Assembly (NCBI GenBank): GCA_910578215.1
Contig: CAJTPH010000007.1
Location: 1-33,428, forward strand
Source of the DNA: an uncultured Acetatifactor sp.
GTDB taxonomy: Bacteria > Bacillota > Clostridia > Lachnospirales > Lachnospiraceae
Direction: 5' to 3'
DNA length: 33,428 nucleotides
The notes under the pieces are model-generated. The model was not told where the DNA came from and ran no database searches. It worked only from the letters and a program-made list of their open reading frames with translations. Below are positions 1 through 8,083 of the stretch, in pieces. How positions within the stretch are numbered: position 1 is the first letter of the stretch; each line of letters begins with the position of its first letter. The translations under genes and the position numbers were made by a program.

Positions 1-258
1 CACGGTCTCTTGGGACATTGATCTGGAATTCCCCATACTGGCTCTTGAGGGTTTTGGGAGAATGTCCGTTACGTTTGTTGGATGTGGGAGCATCACCTTT
101 CTGGTTTTTTTCGTAGCCAAGGGATGCATCCAGTTCCGCCTCCATAAGCTCCTGAAGGATATCTTTGAAGCTGTCCCTTAGCAGGCTGTAAACATCAGCC
201 ACGCTGTTAAGGTTGTTATCTGCAATAATCTGTCGTATTTGTTGTTTTGTTGCTGGCA
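1..258 (-). CDS. IS256-family (mutator type) transposase, N-terminal part
   Basis: The first 86 codons are present, from the ATG at 256-258 to the window edge. The protein begins MPATKQQIRQIIADNN and continues with a DSFKDILQELMEAELDASLGYEK stretch and SNKRNGHSPKTLKSQYGE, then VPRDR. The pattern 'ELDxxLGYEK ... RNGxxxKTxxxxYGExxxxVPRDR' is characteristic of the IS256/mutator transposase N-terminus. The DDE catalytic domain would follow to the left and is not visible. A GGAG-type ribosome binding site precedes the ATG. The family call is firm; whether the element is active is unknown. Confidence 0.88.
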
Positions 259-351
259 TAAAAATACTCCTTTTCGATAAGAATTGTCATATCTTGATTC
301 TTACCAAAAAAGAGGTATTTTTTTCCAAAGACACAAACTTTTTTACACTAC
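1..351 (-). mobile_element. IS256-family insertion sequence, left part cut by window edge
   Basis: This is the 5' end of an IS256-type element read leftward. It contains the transposase start and the upstream terminal region. The probable terminal inverted repeat lies at about 326-350, and its ACACAAACTT core (331-340) recurs at the end of the second IS256 relic at 9312-9321. The other end lies outside the window, so intactness cannot be judged. Confidence 0.7.
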
Positions 352-465
352 CGAATAACGCTCGGTCTTGAACTCCGAAATGACAACAAGTTCTTACATA
401 TCTGACCCCTAACAATAAAGCTTATTCCTCATAGACACAGGATTTTTTAACTGCCTCTAAATGGT

Positions 466-492
466 CAAAAAAAGCAGAAAGAAACCTGCTTT
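466..492 (-). terminator. Rho-independent terminator closing the sirtuin/ABC operon
   Basis: On the minus strand a 7-bp stem (AAAGCAG at 471-477 paired with CTGCTTT at 486-492) is followed by a run of seven U. It overlaps the stop codon of the 492-824 gene. That placement supports both small ORFs upstream as real members of one leftward transcript. Confidence 0.65.
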
Positions 493-824
493 CATTCTTC
501 ATTTTTCCACATAACACTCTCCATATCACATTTTTCCAGTTCTGTCAACACAGCATAAATTACCTTGCCCTCTTTCTCCCTTATCCTCTTATATTTTTCC
601 GCCGTTTTTTCCTTAATGGAATTCTGACCTGACATTGCATACTTCAGTACCATATTTCTCGCACTTAATGTTTCCCTGACAATCTCCTCTATCCCGTCCA
701 TCACTGTATTGTCATATATATACTCTTTTTCCAATAAATATTGAATAATATTCCTCAGATGCTTTTTATGCTCCCACATTAAATGGTAGTCCTGAATATG
801 GATGTCATTCATTTCCAACGCCAA
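492..824 (-). CDS. Small helical protein of unknown function
   Basis: I do not recognise this gene. The 110-residue product is charged, probably all-helical, with no signal peptide or membrane segment. It carries an acidic DGIEEIVRE stretch in the middle and a lysine/glutamate-rich helix (EKTAEKYKRIREKEGK) toward the C-terminus. The longest reading starts at TTG 824, four bases after the stop of the upstream ORF (828); an ATG at 812 is an alternative start. The near-overlap with the upstream ORF and the terminator just after its stop suggest translational coupling at the end of the sirtuin-ABC operon. It could be an immunity or accessory factor, but nothing in the sequence shows that. Confidence 0.5.
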   Translation of the reverse strand: MALEMNDIHIQDYHLMWEHKKHLRNIIQYLLEKEYIYDNTVMDGIEEIVRETLSARNMVLKYAMSGQNSIKEKTAEKYKRIREKEGKVIYAVLTELEKCDMESVMWKNEE

Positions 825-827
825 CGC

Positions 828-1079
828 TCACTCCACCAAATATTCATAACAATTTTGCCCAAAATACCACTTTCTGTTTCTGTTATAATTATGAATTTCC
901 ATGATATTCCACATTCCAGTAGGTCTGCTGAAGCAATAATCACCCAATGCCTCATAAATTCTTCTCACACTTAAATCGGGACGCCTTGCACCATTATATT
1001 CAATCAATTCAATTGCTCCGTCAAATCCCCCCCCCTTAAAGTTATCCGCTATATAAAAAATCTTTTCCGCTAAATCATG
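828..1079 (-). pseudogene. Small unknown protein, start codon lost or frameshifted
   Basis: An open frame of 83 codons encodes HDLAEKIFYIADNFKGGG, then GAIELIEYNGARRPDLSVRR and a tail rich in aromatics (RKWYFGQNCYEYLVE). It looks like a real protein because composition and codon use are regular, but there is no start codon at its 5' end: a TAA sits at 1080-1082. A GTG at about 1093 in another frame would join it (MKTIN then HDLAEK) if one base were restored near 1079, so a 1-bp deletion is likely. It also contains a run of nine G at 1026-1034. It lies 30 bases after the second ABC gene and four bases before the 492-824 gene. Function unknown. An internal GTG or TTG start is an alternative. 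Confidence 0.45.
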
Positions 1080-1108
1080 TTAATAGTTTTCACGGATTCA
1101 AAATACAC

Positions 1109-2863
1109 TCAAAAATACAGTTCTGCCTGCGCTCGGAACAGATTGGCGTAAGCTCCGTCTTCATGCTCAAGCAGCTCCCTGTGGCTGCCGATTTCCAGAA
1201 TCTTCCCACCATGCAGGTAAATGATGGTATCACATATTTGACAAACCGGAAGCCTATGGCTTACAACAACGGCTGTGGCATTGGAAAATAATTCCATAAA
1301 CTGACGGTACATTTTCACTTCATACTCTGCATCCACTGCCGCATTTGGCTCATCAAGGACAATCAGGCCCCCGCCCCTGAACCTGGTGCGTGCAAACGCT
1401 ATTTTCTGCCATTGTCCTCCTGAAAAAGTCCCCCCATGAACTACATCGGTGTCCAGACCATCTTTCGCTCCGCCAATAACCTCCTCAAGCCCGGCCCACT
1501 TAATCGCGTCATCCAGCCGCTGCCCCATGTTCTTTTCCTCATAACGACTCACGATTATGTTGTCTTTTAAAGACAGTTCAAACCTTGCATAATCCTGAAA
1601 CATGGCCGCAGTATTTCTGCGAACCTCCTCAGGACACAGATGTGCTTCCCGCCCGTTTATCAGCACTTTTCCGCTCTGCGGAACGTCATAGCCGAGCAGC
1701 AGCCGAATAATGGTGGACTTCCCGGAACCATTTTCCCCCACAAGCGCGACTTTCTCATAAGGATGCATGCAGAAAGAAACATTTGTCAAGGCATTTTCAA
1801 CACGATTAGGGTAAGCATAGCTTACATTTTTGAATTCTATGGCAGGAGCCGTGTTCAGAGCAAGCGTCAACTCCCCCTCAGCAGCTCCGGATTCTTCTTC
1901 AAACGCAAGTATTTCCTCAATCTCTGCAATGATGTGCCTGTTTTTTGCCAGGAAACTATAGTACCCCATCAAAGAATCGCACACACCCTCGATGCGGAAA
2001 ACAGCATAGACAAAACCGGACATCACTGTCATGGATATCACATTTCCGACATATAGTACGCCAATAAATATAAAAGACAGCAAAGTCCTCAACTGCCCAA
2101 GAAAATAAATAAAAAATTCACTCTTCCGCTTCAGGGCGTTGTGCTTTATTTTCAATGCATCCAATTCCTGTTTCTTTTCACCCCACTCCCGGATCAGGTC
2201 TTCCCGCACCCCGTTAAAAAGAATTTCAGGCGCATTTTTTCTCTCCAACAGCATTGCTTTTAAAGCCTTGCAATACCGCTCCAATTCCTCTATACTGACG
2301 GAAAATATATGGTCTTTGTCAACAGACTTTTTATGGGCCGCTTCTTTCCAAATCGTAACGCCGATGCAGATCAGAATCACCCCACATCCCGCCTCCCTGT
2401 AAAGCAGGGAAATGCTTGCCAGCGAAACCACGGAAACTGCCATATTAACGATATTTTCATAGATACCCAGCAGCCCAGCTTTCCCGCTGTTGAATGCATG
2501 GGAAATCTTGCTCGGAAGCGTCCCGTTTTCCAGATTCCGCAGGCTGATTCGCGCAATTTTCTCCATAATGACCGACTGCATAGACATATCCAGATAGTGA
2601 TTCAGCATCAGCCTGATCACATACTTTACGCTTTCCATGATCTCCGGCGCCAGATAGTACAATAAAATATACAAAAGCAGCACCCCCACAATCTGCTGAT
2701 AGGGCACAAGACTGCTGACCATGCCAATTAATTCATTCAGAAAATAGATTTCTATCGCTGGAATAAGCGCAAGCATCAGAATTAACAAAATCATAATCCC
2801 GGAAAAAACAGGCTTTACCTGAAATCCTATCTTCAGAACGCCAAAATAACCTTTCTTTTTCAT
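1109..2863 (-). CDS. ABC transporter, fused membrane and ATPase domains (second of pair)
   Basis: A 584-residue half-transporter with an N-terminal six-helix exporter membrane domain (about residues 15-320) and a C-terminal nucleotide-binding domain. The NBD has Walker A GENGSGKST at about 376-384, signature SGGQWQ at about 481, Walker B LIVLDEP at about 500-506 and H-loop SHR near 536. The ATG at 2863 is chosen over an upstream start at 3013 because AAGGGG lies just before it and the upstream start would overlap the preceding gene by about 130 bases. It lies 16 bases after the 2880-4616 gene, so the two probably form a heterodimeric exporter. The signature has SGGQWQ rather than the common SGGQ-(Q/R)Q, and the partner shares this. 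The sirtuin-like gene upstream suggests export of a modified peptide or small molecule, but the substrate is unknown. Confidence 0.88.
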   Translation of the reverse strand: MKKKGYFGVLKIGFQVKPVFSGIMILLILMLALIPAIEIYFLNELIGMVSSLVPYQQIVGVLLLYILLYYLAPEIMESVKYVIRLMLNHYLDMSMQSVIMEKIARISLRNLENGTLPSKISHAFNSGKAGLLGIYENIVNMAVSVVSLASISLLYREAGCGVILICIGVTIWKEAAHKKSVDKDHIFSVSIEELERYCKALKAMLLERKNAPEILFNGVREDLIREWGEKKQELDALKIKHNALKRKSEFFIYFLGQLRTLLSFIFIGVLYVGNVISMTVMSGFVYAVFRIEGVCDSLMGYYSFLAKNRHIIAEIEEILAFEEESGAAEGELTLALNTAPAIEFKNVSYAYPNRVENALTNVSFCMHPYEKVALVGENGSGKSTIIRLLLGYDVPQSGKVLINGREAHLCPEEVRRNTAAMFQDYARFELSLKDNIIVSRYEEKNMGQRLDDAIKWAGLEEVIGGAKDGLDTDVVHGGTFSGGQWQKIAFARTRFRGGGLIVLDEPNAAVDAEYEVKMYRQFMELFSNATAVVVSHRLPVCQICDTIIYLHGGKILEIGSHRELLEHEDGAYANLFRAQAELYF

Positions 2864-2879
2864 GCTTACACCCCTTACC

Positions 2880-4616
2880 TTATGCATACCAATGTTTCTG
2901 TGCTTCATAAAGATTCCGATACACCTCGCATACCTGAAGCAGCTGTTCATGAGTCCCTGTTCCAACCACTTCCCCCTGCTCCAGCACAATGATTTTGTCG
3001 GCCTGCCTGGCAAGTCCTAAGCGGTGAGTGGAAACAACCACGCTTTTCCCCCGGGCAAGCGCTAAAAAGGTATTAAAAATATCAAGCTCAGCCTGCGGAT
3101 CCAGGGCAGATGTGGGTTCATCAAACAAAAATATCGATGCATCCCTGTTTTTCAGCGCTCTGGCAAGGCATATTTTCTGCCATTGTCCTCCTGAAATGTT
3201 GACACTGTTTTTAAAGCCGGAAATTAGGATGTCATCTTCTGATGCTGCAGGGCCGTTATACGCAACCTGTTCAAGAAGCGCCTCCAGATCCGCCTCCTTC
3301 CCTTCTGACCCGAAAAGAATATTGCGTTTCAGATCAAACGGATAATGAATTGGCTCCTGAAAGGAAAAGGCAATCCGGGATTTGACTTGGCCAATGTCAA
3401 ACTGCCCTATCTCTATATCATTATAGCGCACACATCCTTCCTGCGGCGCATAGATTCCGGCCAGAATTTTTAAAAGAGTGCTTTTTCCCGAACCGTTTTT
3501 CCCCACAAGCGCCACGGCTTCGCCCGGCTGAATGAAAAAATGAATACCCTTTAATACCGATTGTCTGCTTTCCGGATACCGAAAGCTGACATTTTCTACC
3601 TTGATAGAGACAGGTTCCTTCCATGCCTGTGCATTTGCCCTCCGCTCGGAGTCGTTTCCTGCAAGGAACATACACACATCCCGGTATTCAAGGACAGAAT
3701 AATAGATGCCGTCCACATGATTGGAAGTTTTCTTAAAAGACTGTGCCAGCATAATCATAAAGGGAATCAGTGATATCAATGTTCCAACAGAGCCCCTGCC
3801 ATCTTGAATTTCCAGATAAACCAAAAAAAGCACCGCAAACACAACTCCTGAAGTAAAGATAAACATCAAGGCGGTACATGCTGAAAAACGAATCTCCAAA
3901 CGCATTTTCTTTAAAAAAATTCCGTCCATTTTTCCTTTCCATTTTTCGACAAGCTTAGAAGCCGCATTGTAAAGTTTGATCTCCCTTATAATATTGGGCT
4001 TTGAAAACATATCCCTAATGTCATCTGCCCTCTGTCGATCCATTTCCACATCCCTGTTATGTAGATAATTCTGTCTGGAAAATATAAAGGACTGAAGCAA
4101 AGACGGCACCAAAATCAATGCCCCCACAAAAGCATACCACGAGATCAGGCGGAACAGATAAAAGAGATATGTGGCAAGCATTACAAACTGAGAGAGCAGA
4201 TCCCCTGTTGAAACAAACACATCATGTACACAACCCGTTATGCGTTCGGCGCGTTTATATTCTTTCAACCACTTTTCATCCTCATAACATACCGCCTCTG
4301 CTCTGCCGGCCGACTGTAACACCGCTTTTTTCAAAATGTTATCGATTCCTGCACCGGTGGACAACAACAATTGACCGGATAAAATCTTTATTAAATTCCA
4401 AAGAATCTGGAAAACCACATATCCCAACATGGAAGCGGCCATGAATCTCAATGTACGCTCCTCGATATTTTCCAAAATACTGTTTAACAACAGGGTATTT
4501 ATGTACGGAAAAAAGGATAATATCAGTAAAATCACCACATATAAAAGAATCTTCGGTTGATTTTGTATATAATATTTGATTGAGCGAAACCACGTTTTCA
4601 AACCATTTGCAGCCAT
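2880..4616 (-). CDS. ABC transporter, fused membrane and ATPase domains (first of pair)
   Basis: A 578-residue half-transporter. Hydrophobic helices fill roughly residues 20-300, and the NBD shows Walker A GKNGSGKST, signature SGGQWQ, Walker B IFLFDEPTSALDP and H-loop STHR. Start at ATG 4616 is favoured over 4649 because a strong GAGAGGAGG site precedes it. Order and spacing (sirtuin-like gene 44 bases upstream, second half-transporter 16 bases downstream) make this an operon. Exporter-type fused architecture is typical of peptide, lipid or drug exporters. There is no N-terminal C39 peptidase domain, so any leader peptide would have to be cleaved elsewhere. Substrate unknown. Confidence 0.88.
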   Translation of the reverse strand: MAANGLKTWFRSIKYYIQNQPKILLYVVILLILSFFPYINTLLLNSILENIEERTLRFMAASMLGYVVFQILWNLIKILSGQLLLSTGAGIDNILKKAVLQSAGRAEAVCYEDEKWLKEYKRAERITGCVHDVFVSTGDLLSQFVMLATYLFYLFRLISWYAFVGALILVPSLLQSFIFSRQNYLHNRDVEMDRQRADDIRDMFSKPNIIREIKLYNAASKLVEKWKGKMDGIFLKKMRLEIRFSACTALMFIFTSGVVFAVLFLVYLEIQDGRGSVGTLISLIPFMIMLAQSFKKTSNHVDGIYYSVLEYRDVCMFLAGNDSERRANAQAWKEPVSIKVENVSFRYPESRQSVLKGIHFFIQPGEAVALVGKNGSGKSTLLKILAGIYAPQEGCVRYNDIEIGQFDIGQVKSRIAFSFQEPIHYPFDLKRNILFGSEGKEADLEALLEQVAYNGPAASEDDILISGFKNSVNISGGQWQKICLARALKNRDASIFLFDEPTSALDPQAELDIFNTFLALARGKSVVVSTHRLGLARQADKIIVLEQGEVVGTGTHEQLLQVCEVYRNLYEAQKHWYA

Positions 4617-4660
4617 AGCAAAACCTCCTCTCATTTCACAAAAATACATTCAAACATTTT

Positions 4661-5458
4661 TCAATTGCTGAGGTATGTATTAAGCCCCAATAAGAAATCA
4701 TATATATCCATGTTATAATAATTATATTCAATTCTATTATAGAGCAAAGGACTATAAGAAATTAAATTTACATTCTTGCTATTTTCATATAATTTACTTA
4801 TTAACTGGGTGCATTGAAGCGTGCATGCTCCTAAAATCACAACGGTATTATAATCGTATCGTTGAAGTTTTTGTCCTTTATATGGCTTAACAGGAAGTAT
4901 CCCACTTAATTCATGAAGAATGTCCACATTTTCTGTAACCAAATCTCCACCAAATGACTTTATTACATTTTTAAGCAAGTAATGATTCGAATTCGGGCGT
5001 GCCTTTTTTATGCTTTCATAGAAATCATTAATAACTAATAGAGGAAATTCCGGATTATATTCCAGCAAACTGAGTAGTTCTACAGGAGTAGTTATTCTAA
5101 GTTTCCTTTCAAGTTCAGGCATCGTCAATATACCAGAATCTCTTGATATGCCTGCTCCCGTGTAATATAATACCCGGTCAGGGTTTTCAGATATTTTACT
5201 GTATAATCCAAATGGATCAGAACACTCAATATATTTCGCCTTCGACTTCTCATGTAAATATGGGGAAGTAGTAGATAATTGAGAACAATTATCTACTTCT
5301 ACTTTTTTTACGCTCTTAATTAGATTAGAATTAAAATACTCAAATACTTGTTCTTCCGATCCATCATTCACGTACAAACGATATCCTTTATTATTAATAT
5401 TAAAATCAATATTACTATTTATTATATGGGTGGTAACCGTTGTCGAAATTTTAATCAT
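4661..5458 (-). CDS. Divergent sirtuin-like (SIR2-fold) protein
   Basis: A 265-residue protein. Residues 1-90 match nothing I know. Residues 95-260 carry sirtuin landmarks in order: NAD-loop GAGIS..SGI (101-110), PNSNHYLL (155-162, the family's P-N-x-x-H-x-x-L), TENVDILH (175-182, for the usual TQNxDxLH) and VVILGACTLQC (206-216, for the GTS NAD-binding strand). The catalytic HG after the TQN block is not evident, since YKG stands at 193-195, and the four zinc cysteines are absent. Deacetylase activity is therefore doubtful; NAD binding, ADP-ribosyl transfer or NAD hydrolysis remain possible. ATG 5458 has only a weak upstream AAGGGAAGAAA site. It heads the operon with two ABC genes. It is AT-rich compared with the ABC genes, which hints at a different origin. 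Confidence 0.72.
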   Translation of the reverse strand: MIKISTTVTTHIINSNIDFNINNKGYRLYVNDGSEEQVFEYFNSNLIKSVKKVEVDNCSQLSTTSPYLHEKSKAKYIECSDPFGLYSKISENPDRVLYYTGAGISRDSGILTMPELERKLRITTPVELLSLLEYNPEFPLLVINDFYESIKKARPNSNHYLLKNVIKSFGGDLVTENVDILHELSGILPVKPYKGQKLQRYDYNTVVILGACTLQCTQLISKLYENSKNVNLISYSPLLYNRIEYNYYNMDIYDFLLGLNTYLSN

Positions 5459-5679
5459 GTTTTCTTCCCTTGCCTACTACAACATATTTATGTTTAATAC
5501 CCCCAACAGCCAATAAGGAATTATCCATCTTGTTGCTTAAGCTGTTAGAATGAGTAAGGCAATGTGTATGGCCGTTACCTCCCAAGACTTTACATCCGTA
5601 GAATAGTCAGCTAACCAACCCCCTCACTCACCAAAGGAATTTAAGCTATGCTGATTTCCTTACTCATATTTTTGCCCTT
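5459..5679 (-). other. Leader region with degenerate small ORFs upstream of the sirtuin gene
   Basis: No intact gene is visible. On the minus strand, ATG 5665-5667 opens an eight-codon peptide (MSKEISIA, stop at 5641). Directly downstream, in another frame, 28 stop-free codons (5540-5623) encode GGWLADYSTDVKSWEVTAIH then a hydrophobic tail. A TGA at 5624-5626 separates this from another coding-looking stretch. A 10-bp inverted repeat (5550-5559 and 5658-5667, ATGAGTAAGG) spans it. It could be a decayed short peptide gene, or an untranslated leader. Confidence 0.3.
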
Positions 5680-5708
5680 AGCGTAACACACCACATCAAT
5701 CTTGTCAA
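5680..5708 (-). promoter_or_regulatory. Candidate promoter of the sirtuin/ABC operon
   Basis: On the minus strand a perfect -35 TTGACA (5703-5708) is followed after 17 bases by TACGCT (5680-5685), preceded by TG to give an extended -10. It points toward the sirtuin-like gene 220 bases away. Confidence 0.5.
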
Positions 5709-5730
5709 CATTATATTTTCATGCATAGTA

Positions 5731-5759
5731 TTGACATCGTAATATAATTCCCATATAAT
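5731..5759 (+). promoter_or_regulatory. Perfect consensus sigma-A promoter with no intact gene downstream
   Basis: TTGACA (5731-5736), 17-base spacer, TATAAT (5754-5759). It diverges from the sirtuin operon promoter and points into an IS1380-type relic. Only a 13-codon ORF follows before that relic, so the original gene may have been deleted or the product is a short RNA. Confidence 0.6.
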
Positions 5760-5875
5760 TTATAAACAATAATTTTTATAAACGGTAAAAATAGGATCTG
5801 AATCCGTGAACTTAGTATCAAAAACATGAGGCATCCAATAACGCCCCTCACAATGTCCAAATTATGAGTTGCAGC

Positions 5876-6695
5876 TTGATATTTTCATACATTAGGGGTC
5901 AGCAAACAAACCGCAGTACGAATGTCTGCGCCGATCTGTTCAGTTATAAAACATCAGGTCACTAAAGCGAAGCTGTCATAGATCCGTTTGATTGTGAATC
6001 GCCACCGATTGCTTTTGCCGATGGATAATACCAATCGCCCGGCATGTTCTGTTAAATGTCCTGCAAACTGCATGAGGTTACTGATGACCGTGCGGATCCT
6101 GCGCCGGCGCACCTTCCTGCGCCCGGCATCATCACGCTTCTTCAGTGATTCCTGACCGATTATACGCAAGATGTTATAGGCGATCACAGTCAGTTCAAGC
6201 ACCAGCTTGTTGCTGTCAAATTTCCCGGATGGCAGCCGTTCGTTCGATCTTCATTTCGCTCAGCAGATCTACATTTGCCTGCAGGATGTCCCCGCGGAGT
6301 GAATCCCCGATCATGTCGAAACGCTGCCACAGTGTTTCCGCTGAGGGAATGGCATATGAGATCCCCAGAGCGTATTTGTAATAATCGGGATCATCCATCA
6401 TTTCACGTACGGCTTCATACTGCGGCTTTCCCTGACAGAGCATACCGATATAGGTCAAGAGGATATCTCCGTTTTTGATCTGCTTTTGCAGATATTCACT
6501 GGATATGGGAGCCCGGTTGATCTTCTTAACGAAGCTGCTTTTGCCAAGGATCTGTCCCACGAACACAAGCCCGCTTGGGGTAATCAAACGCTCATCGCTG
6601 AACTCTATATGTATTGTTTTCACAGCAGTACCTCCATATGTGGATCAATACATACATTATACAGGATGTTGCGTTGCAATGCACTAAAATATCAA
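5876..6695 (-). mobile_element. Internally deleted IS1380-type element
   Basis: The two ends share an inverted TTGATATTTT (5876-5885 on +, 6686-6695 on -), with weaker matches continuing inward. Inside lie only the N- and C-terminal parts of the transposase. Total length about 0.8 kb against about 1.7 kb for intact members shows a large internal deletion. No clear target duplication could be made out. Confidence 0.6.
5954..6623 (-). pseudogene. IS1380-family transposase, N- and C-termini fused by deletion
   Basis: The N-terminal part (6216-6623) starts MKTIHIEFSDERLITPSGL and includes GKPQYEAVREMMDDPDYYKY and IPSAETLWQRFD, typical of IS1380 transposases. Its frame stops at TGA about 6216. 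Immediately there a second frame continues FDSNKLVLELTVIAYNILR to the C-terminus at 5954, the usual end of this family. The central catalytic region of about 250-300 residues is missing and the junction is out of frame, so no active enzyme can be made. Confidence 0.8.
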
Positions 6696-6818
6696 CATTT
6701 TGCGTCACCCATTGGGGTAGACATCAGGAATATGTCCAATTCCGGCAAAGAGGCGTTATTAGTGAATTTTTCGGCAAAATCATGAGGCATGGTTCACGGA
6801 ATCAGGTAGGAGAAATCA

Positions 6819-7169
6819 ATGGCATTATCAGAGGGAATCAAAAGAGGCACCGTTGAACTTTTGATCTTAACAATACTTCAGTATCAGGACATGTACGGTT
6901 ATCAGCTCTCACAGGAACTAGCAAACCGCAGCAAGGGGCTATACACACTCCAGGAAAGTTCTATGTACCCTACCCTCTATCGTTTAGTCGAAAAAGGAGT
7001 GATTTCCGACCGGCAGGAAAAGGTGGGAAAACGGCGGGTACGGGTCTATTACCATTTAGAAGAAGCAGGAAAAGTTTATCTGGAAACAATACGAAAAGAA
7101 TATTGCTCGATATGCCGAGGAGTACTTTACATTTTAGGCATTGAGGATATAAAAGAACTGGAGGAATAA
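6819..7169 (+). CDS. PadR-family transcriptional regulator
   Basis: 116 residues. The winged helix starts GTVELLILTILQYQDMYGYQ and includes the family hallmark SSMYPTLYRLVEKGVI followed by the wing KRRVRVYYHLEEAGK. The C-terminal helix is short, as in the small PadR-s2 subgroup that usually controls a neighbouring membrane or secreted protein gene. A GGAG site sits before ATG 6819. The next gene begins four bases after its stop, which is the standard PadR-HAAS pairing in Firmicutes. It probably represses its own operon (6819-7997) and responds to an unknown ligand. Confidence 0.92.
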   Translation: MALSEGIKRGTVELLILTILQYQDMYGYQLSQELANRSKGLYTLQESSMYPTLYRLVEKGVISDRQEKVGKRRVRVYYHLEEAGKVYLETIRKEYCSICRGVLYILGIEDIKELEE

Positions 7170-7173
7170 TAAA

Positions 7174-7560
7174 ATGACTCAGCAAAAGATAATTTCCAGC
7201 TACTTAAGACAAGCGAAAAGAAACTGCCCTTTTTTTATCCAAAAGAAACTAATTATAGACCTTAAAAACCATCTCTTTGATTACTTTGATGATAATCCGG
7301 GCAGTACATTGGAAGATATCATAAATCATTTGGGACCACCTGAAAAATTTGCAGATGAGTATCTCTTACTTATGGATGAACCTATCAGAAGGAAATTCAT
7401 ACAAAAAGACAGATGGATCAAATGGAGTTGCTTGACCGGAGTTGCTGCTATTGTACTTATCGCAGCGGTAACGGCGTTTGGGATTCTTTATGAGGTTTCC
7501 CAGACAAAAGTGTACTATTGTTATGAATGTGTAACCGAAAATAATATCAAACAAAATTAA
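7174..7560 (+). CDS. HAAS/DUF1700-type membrane protein, partner of PadR
   Basis: 128 residues. Residues 1-75 form the helical HAAS-like domain (ISSYLRQAKRNCPFF, LKNHLFDYFDDNPG, IINHLGPPEKFADEYL; the LGPPEKFA turn is typical). Residues about 85-107 are a single membrane helix (CLTGVAAIVLIAAVTAFGIL), followed by a short C-terminal tail with CYEC. It follows the PadR gene at four bases, so it is cotranscribed. HAAS proteins are thought to relay envelope signals to the paired PadR regulator; that role is inferred. Confidence 0.82.
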   Translation: MTQQKIISSYLRQAKRNCPFFIQKKLIIDLKNHLFDYFDDNPGSTLEDIINHLGPPEKFADEYLLLMDEPIRRKFIQKDRWIKWSCLTGVAAIVLIAAVTAFGILYEVSQTKVYYCYECVTENNIKQN

Positions 7561-7574
7561 TGGAGGACAAATCT

Positions 7575-7997
7575 ATGAAGAAATTACTGACACTGTAAAT
7601 GACAACTGCTATGTTGACAGTCGGTTTATCAGGCACTTCACTTTCTGCCCATGCCGAAGCAGACAACACAGCCCACGAAAAAATCATCAGCGAAACCACC
7701 GAATATTTTGAAGATGGAAGTTCTGTCACCATTATAGTGACAGAAGAATCAACTGCCCCAACGCGGACATCAGCGTATTCAAAATCCGGTTCAAAACATT
7801 ACGTTTTCTTAAGCGAGGACAAGGCTGAACTCTGGCGCTTTACCGTTCATGGGACATTTACGGTAAATCCCGGCATAAGCGCCACATGTACAGAAGACTC
7901 CTACAGTATTGACATCTCTGATGATGCAGGGCACAATGAATCAGCTTCAACATACCATTCTGGGGATCAGGCAATAGGAGATGCTACTTTTAGCTAA
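7575..7997 (+). pseudogene. Small secreted protein, signal peptide broken by a stop codon
   Basis: With a good GGAGG site, ATG 7575 starts MKKLLTL, then TAA (7596-7598), and the same frame goes on at ATG 7599 with MTTAMLTVGLSGTSLSAHAEA, plainly the rest of a signal peptide cut after AHA. The mature part (about 110 residues) is Ser/Thr-rich with no known domain. A second in-frame stop at 7995-7997 is followed by QTHVITISVYTQ, which looks like the original C-terminal strand. Two nonsense mutations make it a probable pseudogene. Reinitiation at the ATG right after the first stop could still give a product with a shortened signal peptide. Confidence 0.7.
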
Positions 7998-8031
7998 CAA
8001 ACACATGTCATCACAATTTCTGTTTATACGC

Positions 8032-8064
8032 AAAAAAAGAGGCAGAACCCATATGGCTCCGCCC
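8032..8064 (-). terminator. Hairpin terminator after the 8084-8958 pseudogene
   Basis: On the minus strand an imperfect GGCGGAGCC...GGTTCTGCC hairpin (8041-8063, two mismatches) is followed by seven U (8032-8038). It would end leftward transcripts and could also stop the PadR operon transcript on the other strand. Confidence 0.5.
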
Positions 8065-8083
8065 CAGCATAAATTTTGTTCCA

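Noticed and set aside
1109..3013. 634-residue version of the second ABC transporter
   Set aside because: The first 50 residues overlap the preceding ABC gene and lack hydrophobic or known sequence; ATG 2863 has a proper ribosome site.
400..5902. Inverted TGACCCCTAA/TTAGGGGTCA flanking the sirtuin-ABC operon as transposon ends
   Set aside because: Only 10 bases match, the copies are unequal in context, and the nearby IS relics have their own ends; probably chance.
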